Assembly: GCF_000739655.1 (NCBI RefSeq)
Contig: NZ_BATR01000167.1
Coordinates: 1 to 64,000, forward strand
Source of the DNA: Verrucomicrobium sp. BvORR106
GTDB taxonomy: Bacteria > Verrucomicrobiota > Verrucomicrobiia > Verrucomicrobiales > Verrucomicrobiaceae
Length of the DNA: 64,000 nt
Reading direction: 5' to 3'
Every line of letters starts with the position of its first letter. Position 1 is the stretch's first letter. The position numbers and the translations under genes are program-made. Shown here one piece after another: positions 36,156-44,785 of this stretch. A model generated the notes under the pieces. That model saw only the letters and a list, made by a program, of their open reading frames with translations. It was not told where the DNA came from and ran no database searches.

Positions 36156-37610
36156 TTATTTCTCAAGCAATCCCTTCAGGAAACCCGCTGCCGAGTCCTT
36201 CACCATGTCCTTCAAGTCGCCAAAGATGTTGTCGAAGCCAAAGTCAGGCTTTGCCAGACTGCCCTTGGACTTGAAGGGCAGGGAAAGGCGGTTCTGAGAG
36301 TCGATCAGCGTCCCTACGGCCAGCGGGAACAGCGCCTCGGTAATGTCTTTGCCGAACCGCTCGGAAAGGGTCTTCTTCACCTCCTCCAGCTTTTTGGCGG
36401 TGAGATCCGCATTGAGCACCAGCCGCGCCTTCACGTTGTGCAGGTCTTGTGAGGCGTTCACCCAGCTGCCGTCATTGAGGATGATCTCATACTGGGGAAA
36501 CACGAGGCGGGTCTCCCCTTTCATGATCACCTTGCCACGTACTTGATGCACTTTGACGAAGGCGTCTTCCAAAAGAGCGCCGCCCAGCAACACGCCTTCC
36601 AGACTGAGCCCGTATTCAGCCAGCTTCTCACGATCCTTCTTCTTCAACTGGTCGCCCAGTTCCATGCCGCCGAGAAGGCTCCCCTTGGCCAGCGTCACCT
36701 CCAGATTCAGGTCTGGCATCCATTCGCCGGTCTTCACGTCAAAGGGCTCCATCGTGCCCTTGGAGTTCACCTTGATGTCGGCAATCTGCTGTTTCTTCTC
36801 CAGGTTTTCCACACGGATTGCTCCAGCCAGCTCAAAGCCGCAATGATTGTGCGCCGCCAGATCTGCCGCGTTCACATCGATCTGCTTGAGCACCAGGTTC
36901 ACCTCACTGAGCTGGATCTTCGAGGCGTTTTTCTGGTTGGTGATTTCCACACTCCCGCGCTCCAGACTGGCTTCGTCCACCTGCACAGCCACCTTCATGT
37001 CGCTGGCCCGGAACACACTCTTGGGCTTCGGTTCCTTGGTCGCAGCTTCTGACGGTGTCCCGGGCTCCGGCTTCAGTTCAGTGACCTGCACGCCCTTGGC
37101 CGTCGTGGCACCTGCGTCACCCGTGACCGCTTGTTCCGTTGCTGCGGGAGAGACCTTGGGCACATCAACCGCACCCGGAGACTTAAACAGAGCCTGCAGA
37201 CTGCTTCGACCGTCCTCGTCCACCTCGGTTTTGACGGACACCCCGCCAATGTGAAGCTCCTTTACATTGATCTTCCCATCCACCAGGTCCTTAAGTTCCA
37301 CCTCCAGCACCGCCACCTCCGTAGCGAGGAGGACTTTCTCTGGAGCGAGCGCCTGCCGCTGAGAAGCTGGCAGGGCCGACTGGTCATCCTTGGGGGCCAG
37401 CTTCAGGCCATGCAGTTCCAACCTCGCAGGTGAGGAAAGAATATTCACCTGGGTGGAATCCAGCTGGGCACGGCAGCTCCACGAGGCCTCCATCTGGGCA
37501 ATGACCGCGTCCTTGTCGAACCGCCCCAACAGCCACTGATGGCCTGCCACGCCGAGTCCGGCGAGGAGGACAATGAAAGCCGATCCCGCGATGAGCACCT
37601 TCTTCTTCAT
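36156..37610 (-). CDS. AsmA-like envelope protein
   Basis: 484 residues from MKKKVLIAG. One N-terminal membrane helix (about 5-24) is followed by a long periplasmic region of beta-rich sequence, LDSTQVNILSSPARLELHGLKL and NVKELHIGGVSVKTEV, as in AsmA/DUF748-type bridge proteins. A low-complexity linker lies at about 150-210. Such proteins are thought to help move lipids or limit outer-membrane protein assembly; here this is inference. The frame upstream of this Met is less likely to be translated. Confidence 0.6.
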   Translation of the reverse strand: MKKKVLIAGSAFIVLLAGLGVAGHQWLLGRFDKDAVIAQMEASWSCRAQLDSTQVNILSSPARLELHGLKLAPKDDQSALPASQRQALAPEKVLLATEVAVLEVELKDLVDGKINVKELHIGGVSVKTEVDEDGRSSLQALFKSPGAVDVPKVSPAATEQAVTGDAGATTAKGVQVTELKPEPGTPSEAATKEPKPKSVFRASDMKVAVQVDEASLERGSVEITNQKNASKIQLSEVNLVLKQIDVNAADLAAHNHCGFELAGAIRVENLEKKQQIADIKVNSKGTMEPFDVKTGEWMPDLNLEVTLAKGSLLGGMELGDQLKKKDREKLAEYGLSLEGVLLGGALLEDAFVKVHQVRGKVIMKGETRLVFPQYEIILNDGSWVNASQDLHNVKARLVLNADLTAKKLEEVKKTLSERFGKDITEALFPLAVGTLIDSQNRLSLPFKSKGSLAKPDFGFDNIFGDLKDMVKDSAAGFLKGLLEK

Positions 37611-37714
37611 GGCGGAGACCATACGGTGGGATACAAGCCCCTCAAGCGACAAACCTCGCGGAGCCCGCAGGGATTGACGCTTGAGAAGCCCGTCATTCCC
37701 CTCTACATCGTTGG

Positions 37715-39031
37715 ATGTCCATTCGCGTTCGCTTCGCCCCTTCCCCCACCGGCTACCTCCACGTTGGAGGCGCCCGCACGGCCTTGTTCAACTGGTTGCT
37801 CGCCCGGAAAAGCGGCGGCACCTTCATTTTGCGCATCGAAGACACTGACGAGGCACGCAATACCGAGGCGGCCATGAACGCCATTTTCGAAGGGCTCAGC
37901 TGGCTGGGCATCGACTGGGATGAAGGCCCCCAGAAAGGTGGGGACTACGGCCCCTACTTCCAGAGCCAGCGCCGCTCGATCTACGATGCCTATTTCAAAA
38001 AGCTCGAAGAAGCCGGTCGCGTGTACTTCGAAGCGAACGGCGCTGCCCGCTTCAAGTTCAGCCGTGAAGCCATCACCATCCCCGACGTGGTCTGTGGCGA
38101 TATCCGTTTCGCGCCCACAGAAGAGCCGGATATGACCATCCGCCGCCCGGATGGCGGATACATCTTCCATTTTGTGAATGTCGTGGATGACATTGAAATG
38201 GGCATGACCCACGTGATCCGGGGTGAAGATCATATTTCCAACACCTGGAAGCACATCGACCTGTTCCGGGCCTTGGGGCACACGCCACCGAGATACGGCC
38301 ACATCCCTCTGCTGCTCAACCCAAATGGCTCCAAGATGAGCAAGCGGGATGACGGGGCCAGCATCGACAGCTACATCCAGGCGGGCTTCCTGCCGCAGGC
38401 GGTGTTCAACTACCTGTGCCTGCTGGGCTGGACCCCCAAGCTCGAAGGCGAAACCTTCTCCGCGCAGCAAGCCGTCGAACTGTTCGACATCAGCGACGTG
38501 CACCATAGCAATGCCCGGTTTGACATGACCAAGTGCACCTGGGTGAACCAGCAGCACCTGCGTCTGCTGGACGATGCCGATCTCGTGGCCTATGCCCGCC
38601 CCTGGCTGGAGAAGGCCGGCATCACCCCGGGCAGCGACGATGCCTACATCGCCCACACCTTGAACAGCGTGAAGGAAAAGGTGAGCCTGGCCTCCGAGTT
38701 CCCCTCGTGGGTGCACTTCTTCTTCACAGAGGACTTCGCGTTTGAAGACGAAGTGATGACCAAGCTGAAGGCCAATGCCCAAGCTCCCAAACTGCTGGCC
38801 GCGCTTCAGTCAGGACTCCAGGCCACCACCGACTGGTCCGAGGCCGGCTTGGGTGATGCTGTGACCAAAGTGGCTGCTTCGGAAGGCGTAAAAGCCGGGG
38901 CCCTCATGCCGCTGCTGCGCTTCTCCCTGAGCGGTCAGACCCGCGGTCCGGATGTGAAGGTGATGATGGTCGTGCTCGGTCAAGAGCGGTCCATTGCCCG
39001 CCTCGGCCGCGCCGCCGCTCTCCTCGCGTGA
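37715..39031 (+). CDS. gltX: Glutamate-tRNA ligase
   Basis: 438 residues. It charges tRNA-Glu. The HIGH-type motif HVGG is at 16-19 and KMSKR at about 207-211, with FAPSPTGYLHVGGARTALFNWL and LRIEDTD as further class I landmarks. The C-terminal anticodon domain is present but short, so total length is at the low end (usual 460-490). Stop and next start lie within the same few bases. Confidence 0.96.
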   Translation: MSIRVRFAPSPTGYLHVGGARTALFNWLLARKSGGTFILRIEDTDEARNTEAAMNAIFEGLSWLGIDWDEGPQKGGDYGPYFQSQRRSIYDAYFKKLEEAGRVYFEANGAARFKFSREAITIPDVVCGDIRFAPTEEPDMTIRRPDGGYIFHFVNVVDDIEMGMTHVIRGEDHISNTWKHIDLFRALGHTPPRYGHIPLLLNPNGSKMSKRDDGASIDSYIQAGFLPQAVFNYLCLLGWTPKLEGETFSAQQAVELFDISDVHHSNARFDMTKCTWVNQQHLRLLDDADLVAYARPWLEKAGITPGSDDAYIAHTLNSVKEKVSLASEFPSWVHFFFTEDFAFEDEVMTKLKANAQAPKLLAALQSGLQATTDWSEAGLGDAVTKVAASEGVKAGALMPLLRFSLSGQTRGPDVKVMMVVLGQERSIARLGRAAALLA

Positions 39032-39045
39032 TTCATAGAAGCCCC

Positions 39046-39915
39046 ATGTTATTCCGCCCCGCCATTCTTGCCGCTCGACGGATGATCCCCGCCCTGGCGT
39101 TGGGGATGGCGCTGGCCACGAACTTGGCCCTTAGCCCACTCGGACACGCTGCGGAAGAAGGCCCACGCCTCATCTCCCTCAATGGACCGGCTGGCATCTA
39201 CCCGCTGGGCCAGTGGAAAAAGGACTGGCCCGGCTGCACCTTTGAAGGCGGCATCCGCGATGGCAGAGTCTCTCTGACGGATGCGAACAACCAGCGCTGG
39301 TTGCGTGTTTCCTTTATCCCAGGTCAGATCGGTCCGGAGAAAGGCGGAGCGGGCTGGAGGTTTCCGTTCGGCACGCATGAGTTCGCGGAGCTCACTTACA
39401 CCCTCCGCTTCAGCCCGGATTTTGACTGGGTGAAGGGGGGGAAACTGCCCGGCCTATGTGGTGGTCCGGATCATGTGAGCGGCGGCCGCCCCGCCAATGG
39501 CAAGAACGGCTTCTCCGCCCGGCTCATGTGGCGCAAAGATGGCCGGGGACAGGCTTACGTGTACCACAAACACCAGCCCACGAACTACGGCGACCAGTTC
39601 AACTTCCCCGACGACTTCCGTTTTCCCACCGACTCGCCCGTGCAGGTGAAAATTCAGGTGGGCATGAACACTGCTGGCCAACGCAATGGCACCCTGCGCG
39701 TCTGGATCACCACGGCGGCCGCCCCAGCTCGTCTCATGGTCGATCGCGCCGATCTACAATGGCGGGACGACGCCAGCTTTGGCGTGGACTCGCTCTATTT
39801 TGAAACCTTTCACGGCGGCAGCGATGAGACTTGGGCCCCCACCCGGCCCTGCTGGGCGGAGTTCGGCGGGTTCAAGCTCGGCTTCATTCCTGCCTCCTCA
39901 GATTCCCAGAAATAA
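39046..39915 (+). CDS. Polysaccharide lyase family 14-like secreted protein
   Basis: 289 residues. The signal peptide covers about 1-37 (ALALGMALATNLALSPLGHAAEE). The rest matches the jelly-roll lyase fold of PL14: VKGGKLPGLCGG, FSARLMWRKDGRGQAYVYHKHQ and the late SLYFETFHGGSDETWAP. It is likely to cleave alginate or a similar uronate polymer outside the cytoplasm. A GTG at 39028 overlapping the gltX stop is a less good start, because the signal peptide begins at 39046. Confidence 0.8.
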   Translation: MLFRPAILAARRMIPALALGMALATNLALSPLGHAAEEGPRLISLNGPAGIYPLGQWKKDWPGCTFEGGIRDGRVSLTDANNQRWLRVSFIPGQIGPEKGGAGWRFPFGTHEFAELTYTLRFSPDFDWVKGGKLPGLCGGPDHVSGGRPANGKNGFSARLMWRKDGRGQAYVYHKHQPTNYGDQFNFPDDFRFPTDSPVQVKIQVGMNTAGQRNGTLRVWITTAAAPARLMVDRADLQWRDDASFGVDSLYFETFHGGSDETWAPTRPCWAEFGGFKLGFIPASSDSQK

Positions 39916-39923
39916 CCTGATAC

Positions 39924-40832
39924 ATGTCCAAGGCTTGCTACACCCTGGAGGACCTCCGAAACTGGGCCTCCGTCTCTGCTGAAATCGATCCACCCGCACG
40001 GCTCGCTGTCATCGGCGATCCCATCGCTCACTCCCGCTCACCCCAGATGCACAACCCCGCCCTCAAGGCCCGGGGCATCCACGCGCAGTACATCAGGGTG
40101 CATGTGGCCCCGGGCTCAGTGGCGGAGGCTCTGGACCTTTTTGCCCAGCATGGTTTTGTGGGAGTGAACTGCACGATCCCTCACAAGTTCGAGGCGCTGG
40201 AGGCCATGGATGAACTTAATGGCCTGGCCGTCGCACTGGGCGCGGTGAACACCGTCCATCTCCATGACGGTCAAAAGATCGGTTACAACAGCGATGGCCC
40301 CGGCTTTCTCCGGTCCGTGGAAGAGGCCTTCGGCAAATCGGTGAAGGATCTGCGGGTCCTCATCATCGGCGCTGGCGGTGGTGCTGGCCAGGCCGTGGCC
40401 ATCCAGAGTGCGCTGGAGGGCTGCCCCAGCCTGCGGCTCGCCAATCGCACCGTGACCAAGCTCGCGCCACTCGTGAAAAACTGCCAGCAGCTCTCGCCTA
40501 CCACCCAGGTGACCGCACTCACTTGGTCGGACGAGGAGATTTCCTCGATCCTCGACGACGTGGACCTCATCGTCAATGCCACTCCGGTAGGTATGAAAGA
40601 CGGCGATGGACCGCTCTTCGACTACCAGCGCATCCAGCCCCGGCATCTGGCCTATGACATGGTGTACCGAGCCTCCTCCCCCACCCCCTTCATCAGTGCC
40701 GCCAGGGCGGGAGGCGCACGCACCTGTGATGGGCTCCAGCTTCTGCTTCACCAGGGGGCCATCTCATTTGGACATTGGTTCGGAGAGCCAGTCCCGCTTG
40801 AGGCCATGCGCTCCGGGTTGATGCAAAGCTAG
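39924..40832 (+). CDS. aroE: Shikimate dehydrogenase
   Basis: 302 residues. It reduces 3-dehydroshikimate with NADPH in aromatic amino-acid synthesis. The substrate-binding start is VIGDPIAHSRSPQMHN, the catalytic Lys sits in NCTIPHKFEA, and the nucleotide loop is LIIGAGGGAGQAVA with NRT after it. The C-terminal part has DGLQLLLHQGAISFGHW. It begins 8 bp after the lyase gene. Confidence 0.96.
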   Translation: MSKACYTLEDLRNWASVSAEIDPPARLAVIGDPIAHSRSPQMHNPALKARGIHAQYIRVHVAPGSVAEALDLFAQHGFVGVNCTIPHKFEALEAMDELNGLAVALGAVNTVHLHDGQKIGYNSDGPGFLRSVEEAFGKSVKDLRVLIIGAGGGAGQAVAIQSALEGCPSLRLANRTVTKLAPLVKNCQQLSPTTQVTALTWSDEEISSILDDVDLIVNATPVGMKDGDGPLFDYQRIQPRHLAYDMVYRASSPTPFISAARAGGARTCDGLQLLLHQGAISFGHWFGEPVPLEAMRSGLMQS

Positions 40833-40910
40833 CCTGCTCCCGGCGGATTCCTCTAACGCCATGAATTCCAGGCTTTTAATCAATCTTGAAGATTGGTTGA
40901 GCCTTCCGCC

Positions 40911-40946
40911 TCCCCTCCGCATCTCTTTTGCACTCGCGGAGGGGGG
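40911..40946 (+). terminator. Hairpin between aroE and the ABC transporter gene
   Basis: CCCCTCCGC pairs with GCGGAGGGG around a 13-nt loop. It lies 80 bp after aroE and just before the ABC gene, so it could be an aroE terminator or part of the transporter mRNA leader. Confidence 0.4.
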
Positions 40947-40964
40947 CGAATCCGTTTTGGTGGC

Positions 40965-42734
40965 ATGGGGACTCCCAATGACAAAGGTCCAACTTCTGAA
41001 GAAAGCGCCCAGACCAAGCCCCCGCTAGGAAGAACCCTGCGGCAATTCTGGATCATCACCAGAGCGTTCTTCAGCTCCAAAAGCCGGCGCAAAGCCAGGG
41101 GCTTCCTCGCCGTCCTGCTCACCCTCTCACTGGCTGTCGGCGGTGTACAGGTGCTGATGAGCTATGCCGGTCGGGACTTCATGAACGACATCGCCCGCAA
41201 GGACGGCGAGGCCTACTGGCGCAGCCTTGGGTGGTATCTCGCCACCTTTGCCCTGGCGGTGCCGATTGGCACCTACTACCGCTGGACCGAGGAGCGTCTC
41301 GCCCTGCTCTGGCGGGAGTGGCTCACCCAGCACCTGATCAAACGCTACTTCAACAACCGCGCCTACTATCGGCTACGGGGCTCTCCCAATGTGGACAACC
41401 CAGATCAGCGTATCAGTGAAGACGTCCGCAACTTCACAGTCAGCACCCTGAGCTTCCTGCTGATCCTGCTGAACTCCCTGGTTACGTTGATCGCTTTTAC
41501 CGGAGTATTGTGGACGATCTCAGGCACCTTGGTGGCCATCCTCTTCGCTTACGCCGCCGTGGGCACGCTGGGAAGCATCCTCATAGGCCGGCCACTGGTG
41601 AGACTGAGTTTCATGCAGTACCAAAAGGAAGCCGACCTGCGCTATGGGCTGGTGAGAATCAGGGACAATGCCGAGTCCATCGCCTTCTATCGCGGGGAGA
41701 AACGGGAGCATCTGGACCTGATCGAGCGATTGGCCCGCGTGGTCGTAAACACCCGGAACACCATCTTCTGGAACCGCAATCTGGGACTCTTCACGAACAG
41801 CTTCAACTACGCGGCCCTCGTCCTGCCGTTGGTCATTGTGGGCCCCATGTACATCCGCGGCCAAGTCGAGTTCGGCGTGATCACTCAGGCATCTGGAGCC
41901 TTCGCTCAGGTGCTCGCGGCGGTCACGTTGATCGTCACTCAGTTCGGGGTTCTGAGCGCCTACCTGGCCGGGGTACAGCGGCTCGCTGGTCTTTGGGAGA
42001 ACCTGGATGAACACGACGCGGAGGAAGAGCGCATCGAGAAGGAGGCGGAACTGGAAGTGGAAGACGACAGCCGCCTGGTGAAACTGGAGGACGTCACCGT
42101 CCGCACCCCGAATGGGGACCGGGACCTGGTGACGGACCTCTCCTTTGTGCTGAAGCGAAAGCAGAGCCTCCTCATCATGGGAGACAGTGGCACTGGAAAG
42201 AGCTCAGTGCTCAGAACCATCGCAGGACTCTGGTCCAGCGGGTCCGGCTCACTGGAACGCCCAGCCCTGAACGACCTCATGTTCCTGCCCCAACGACCGT
42301 ACATGATCCAAGGCACCCTGAGAGACCAACTCCTCTACCCCTACCCGCAGCTGGGCCTGAGCGATGAGGAAATCAGCGCGGTGATGGAGAAGGTCAATCT
42401 CTCCGACATCTTCGCCCGGGTGGACAACGATCTCAACCGGGTGGTGGACTGGACGAACGTGCTCTCCATCGGGGAGCAGCAGCGGGTGGCATTCGCACGC
42501 CTGTTTTTGCGTCACCCCAAGTTCGCCTTTCTGGACGAGGCCACCAGCGCCCTCGATGAAGACAACCAGCAACACCTCTACGAACTGCTGCGCAAGTCCG
42601 GCATCGCCTACATCAGCGTCGGCCATCGCAATACGCTGATCAGGCATCACGAGCAGATCCTGCACCTTGAACCGTCAGGTGGCTGGGAAATCAAGAGCTC
42701 AGCTGAACTCGAAAAGAAGCCCGCCGAGAAATAG
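40965..42734 (+). CDS. ABC transporter, fused membrane and ATPase domains (SbmA/YddA-like)
   Basis: 589 residues. The membrane domain (about 30-350) has several helices and the family pattern RWYLATFALAVPIGTYYRWTEERLALLWREWLTQHLIKRYF and NVDNPDQRISEDVRNF (ABC_membrane_2). The ATPase domain has Walker A GDSGTGKSS (about 406-414), signature LSIGEQQR (about 500) and Walker B FAFLDEATSALDE (about 521). It is a half-transporter that would dimerise in the inner membrane. Relatives carry peptides, cobalamin or fatty acyl groups. ATG at 40965 is preferred over an earlier GTG. Confidence 0.9.
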   Translation: MGTPNDKGPTSEESAQTKPPLGRTLRQFWIITRAFFSSKSRRKARGFLAVLLTLSLAVGGVQVLMSYAGRDFMNDIARKDGEAYWRSLGWYLATFALAVPIGTYYRWTEERLALLWREWLTQHLIKRYFNNRAYYRLRGSPNVDNPDQRISEDVRNFTVSTLSFLLILLNSLVTLIAFTGVLWTISGTLVAILFAYAAVGTLGSILIGRPLVRLSFMQYQKEADLRYGLVRIRDNAESIAFYRGEKREHLDLIERLARVVVNTRNTIFWNRNLGLFTNSFNYAALVLPLVIVGPMYIRGQVEFGVITQASGAFAQVLAAVTLIVTQFGVLSAYLAGVQRLAGLWENLDEHDAEEERIEKEAELEVEDDSRLVKLEDVTVRTPNGDRDLVTDLSFVLKRKQSLLIMGDSGTGKSSVLRTIAGLWSSGSGSLERPALNDLMFLPQRPYMIQGTLRDQLLYPYPQLGLSDEEISAVMEKVNLSDIFARVDNDLNRVVDWTNVLSIGEQQRVAFARLFLRHPKFAFLDEATSALDEDNQQHLYELLRKSGIAYISVGHRNTLIRHHEQILHLEPSGGWEIKSSAELEKKPAEK

Positions 42735-42785
42735 GAACTGGGGACGCACCGGCTTCCCTCTTTGCAGCACCCCGGCTCCATACAC

Positions 42786-42818
42786 AAAAAAGCGGGGCTC
42801 CACCCAGTGAAGCCCCGC
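42786..42818 (-). terminator. Rho-independent terminator of the TonB-like toroid gene
   Basis: On the minus strand GCGGGGCT pairs with AGCCCCGC and is followed by TTTTTTGTG. It may also serve the converging ABC gene. Confidence 0.85.
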
Positions 42819-42838
42819 CGTGTTTCAGATCAAGCTGA

Positions 42839-44593
42839 CTACTTCCGGTCGAAGATCGAAGTGCTCTCGCGATCAGCCACCTTCAGGTAGCGGTAGTACA
42901 CCTCAAGCATCAGGATGCAGAGGGAGGTGGGATAGATATTGTCCCCGCCAGCGCTGGCGTTGTGGAAGTTTGTGGGAGACTTCCAGCTGCCGTCAGGCTG
43001 CTGGTTCTTCAGGATCTCTTTCAGCACAGCTGCATTCCAGTAGTTCCATTCTTCACCACCGTATTGGAAGAACGCCTGCTGGTAGTAGTACCAAGAATAA
43101 AGGTTGGCATGATCCCAAGCAGGAGGCTCTTTCTTGAAGAGTTCGTGGGCAAAGGCGATGGCCTTCTTGATCTCCGTTTTCCGGCCATTGGCCAAGGTCT
43201 GTAGGCCCAAGGCACCGGCCCCTGTCAATTCCCATTGATTGTAGCTGGTCTCGCGGTTGGTGCCACCGATACCGCCATCCTTGGTCTGCTTGTTCTCGAG
43301 GTACTTGACGGTGTTGTCGATGGCGTTGTGCAGGCCATTGATCTTCAAGTTGGTAAGCTTGGCTGCCTTGAGCGCCTGATACTGCCAGCCCGTCACGGAA
43401 AGGTCTTCACGTCCCTGAAGATAAGTGCCCTTGTCCGTGTCATACACCCAGCTGCCACTCTTCTGCTGGTTGTCGATGATCACACCCACCCCCGTCTCGA
43501 AGGCCTCACGCATCCCTGGGAGGGACTTGCTGCCCATACGGGCCAGAGTGTACATCTCGCCCAAGGCGTAAGTGGCGATCCCGTGTTCATACACCGGCGC
43601 GTTGCCGGAGGTGGCTTGAGAGAACAGTTTGTTCGGGTTCTTCTTTTGGGTCTCCACCAGGAACATGATGCCCTTCATGACGTTCTCTCCGTAGAAGGGA
43701 GAGTCTGGCGTCTCGCAGCGGCCCAGATAAGCGAGGAGCGCAAAGCCGGTCATCGCCCCCTTGTATTGGGTGCCCCAGGATCCGTCTGCCTTCTGCTTAC
43801 TCTTGAGATACTCCAGCGCAGTGCTCACGGCCTTTTCACACTCTGCCACCCCACCGCTCTCCTTGAGCTTCTGAAGCCGCTCAGCCGTGCTGCAACGGCT
43901 TTTCAACGTCGGTGGCAGGCTCACAAAGCCCGACTGGCCGCCCATGCCGATGCCCTTGCCAAATCCACCGCCCGCACCACCGGAGCCAAAGCCACCGCTG
44001 CCCATCGAACCGCCCATCAGGCTGCTCATCTCTGGCATGTCGATGGATTCCATCGGCACGTCGTTGAGCGCGATCGCGGCGTTCGCGCTCGTGCTCACCA
44101 CCTTCTTCATCGGCGTGCTCTTGTTCAGGGAGCTGCGCTTCTTGTTCTGCACCGTCTGCGCCAGCTGTTGGTTGGCCTCCGCCCCCTGCTTGCTGCCACC
44201 ACCAGGAAGGAAATCCACCTTCTTTTCCGTGACGATGGTTTCCACCAAGAAATAGGCTCCGATCAGCAGGCCCGCGTGAATGAGCAGGCTCACCATGAAG
44301 GAGCCACCGCCAGCCTTGCGCCAGTACTGGACAAAGATGTTCTTCTTAACCGGGGGAGAGATGGGCGCGTGGAAGTGCGGGGCCTCAAAGTGGTGAACCT
44401 GCTGAGGAGCCTCATGCTGGTAGGCAGGGACCGCTTGCTCATACTGCGGGATCTGTACCGGCTGGGACCCTGACGGGGCCGTGGGATCCAATGACTGAAT
44501 CTGAACCAGAGGTACGGAGGCGCTGCCCGTCGTAGGAGGAAGCGCGGAAATGGGGTCTGAAGTAGCCTGGTGCTCGGGGTCGGAAGGATTCAT
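42839..44593 (-). CDS. TonB-like anchored alpha/alpha-toroid protein, copy 1
   Basis: 584 residues. A Pro/Gln-rich N-terminus is followed by one membrane helix carrying a TonB-type SxxxH motif (Ser102, His106 in VSLLIHAGLL), then a periplasmic linker, a Gly/Ser/Met-rich patch (about 195-230) and a prenyltransferase/squalene-oxidase-type repeat domain from about 240 to the end, with QKADGSWG, QKSGSWVYD, KDGGIGGTN and QQPDGSWKSP repeats. Squalene cyclase activity is not implied. It lies in a cluster with ExbB and three ExbD genes, whose proton-driven motor the SxxxH helix could engage. Long stretches are identical to copy 2. Start chosen at MNPSDPEHQ, matching copy 2. Confidence 0.82.
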   Translation of the reverse strand: MNPSDPEHQATSDPISALPPTTGSASVPLVQIQSLDPTAPSGSQPVQIPQYEQAVPAYQHEAPQQVHHFEAPHFHAPISPPVKKNIFVQYWRKAGGGSFMVSLLIHAGLLIGAYFLVETIVTEKKVDFLPGGGSKQGAEANQQLAQTVQNKKRSSLNKSTPMKKVVSTSANAAIALNDVPMESIDMPEMSSLMGGSMGSGGFGSGGAGGGFGKGIGMGGQSGFVSLPPTLKSRCSTAERLQKLKESGGVAECEKAVSTALEYLKSKQKADGSWGTQYKGAMTGFALLAYLGRCETPDSPFYGENVMKGIMFLVETQKKNPNKLFSQATSGNAPVYEHGIATYALGEMYTLARMGSKSLPGMREAFETGVGVIIDNQQKSGSWVYDTDKGTYLQGREDLSVTGWQYQALKAAKLTNLKINGLHNAIDNTVKYLENKQTKDGGIGGTNRETSYNQWELTGAGALGLQTLANGRKTEIKKAIAFAHELFKKEPPAWDHANLYSWYYYQQAFFQYGGEEWNYWNAAVLKEILKNQQPDGSWKSPTNFHNASAGGDNIYPTSLCILMLEVYYRYLKVADRESTSIFDRK

Positions 44594-44785
44594 AACAGAA
44601 GAGTCGTCGTTGCCTGTCAAAAGTGATGACGGGCAAGTGGGGCAGTTCTTGGTCTTTCGCAGAAAATATCTGCTCAATTCCTAGCCCACCCGCAGGATGC
44701 AACCCTTCGAGACGAACATTTATTAGACTCAAAGACAAGTATTATCTCGCCCTTGGTCGAAAATTGGCCCTTCCGATTCTACCGC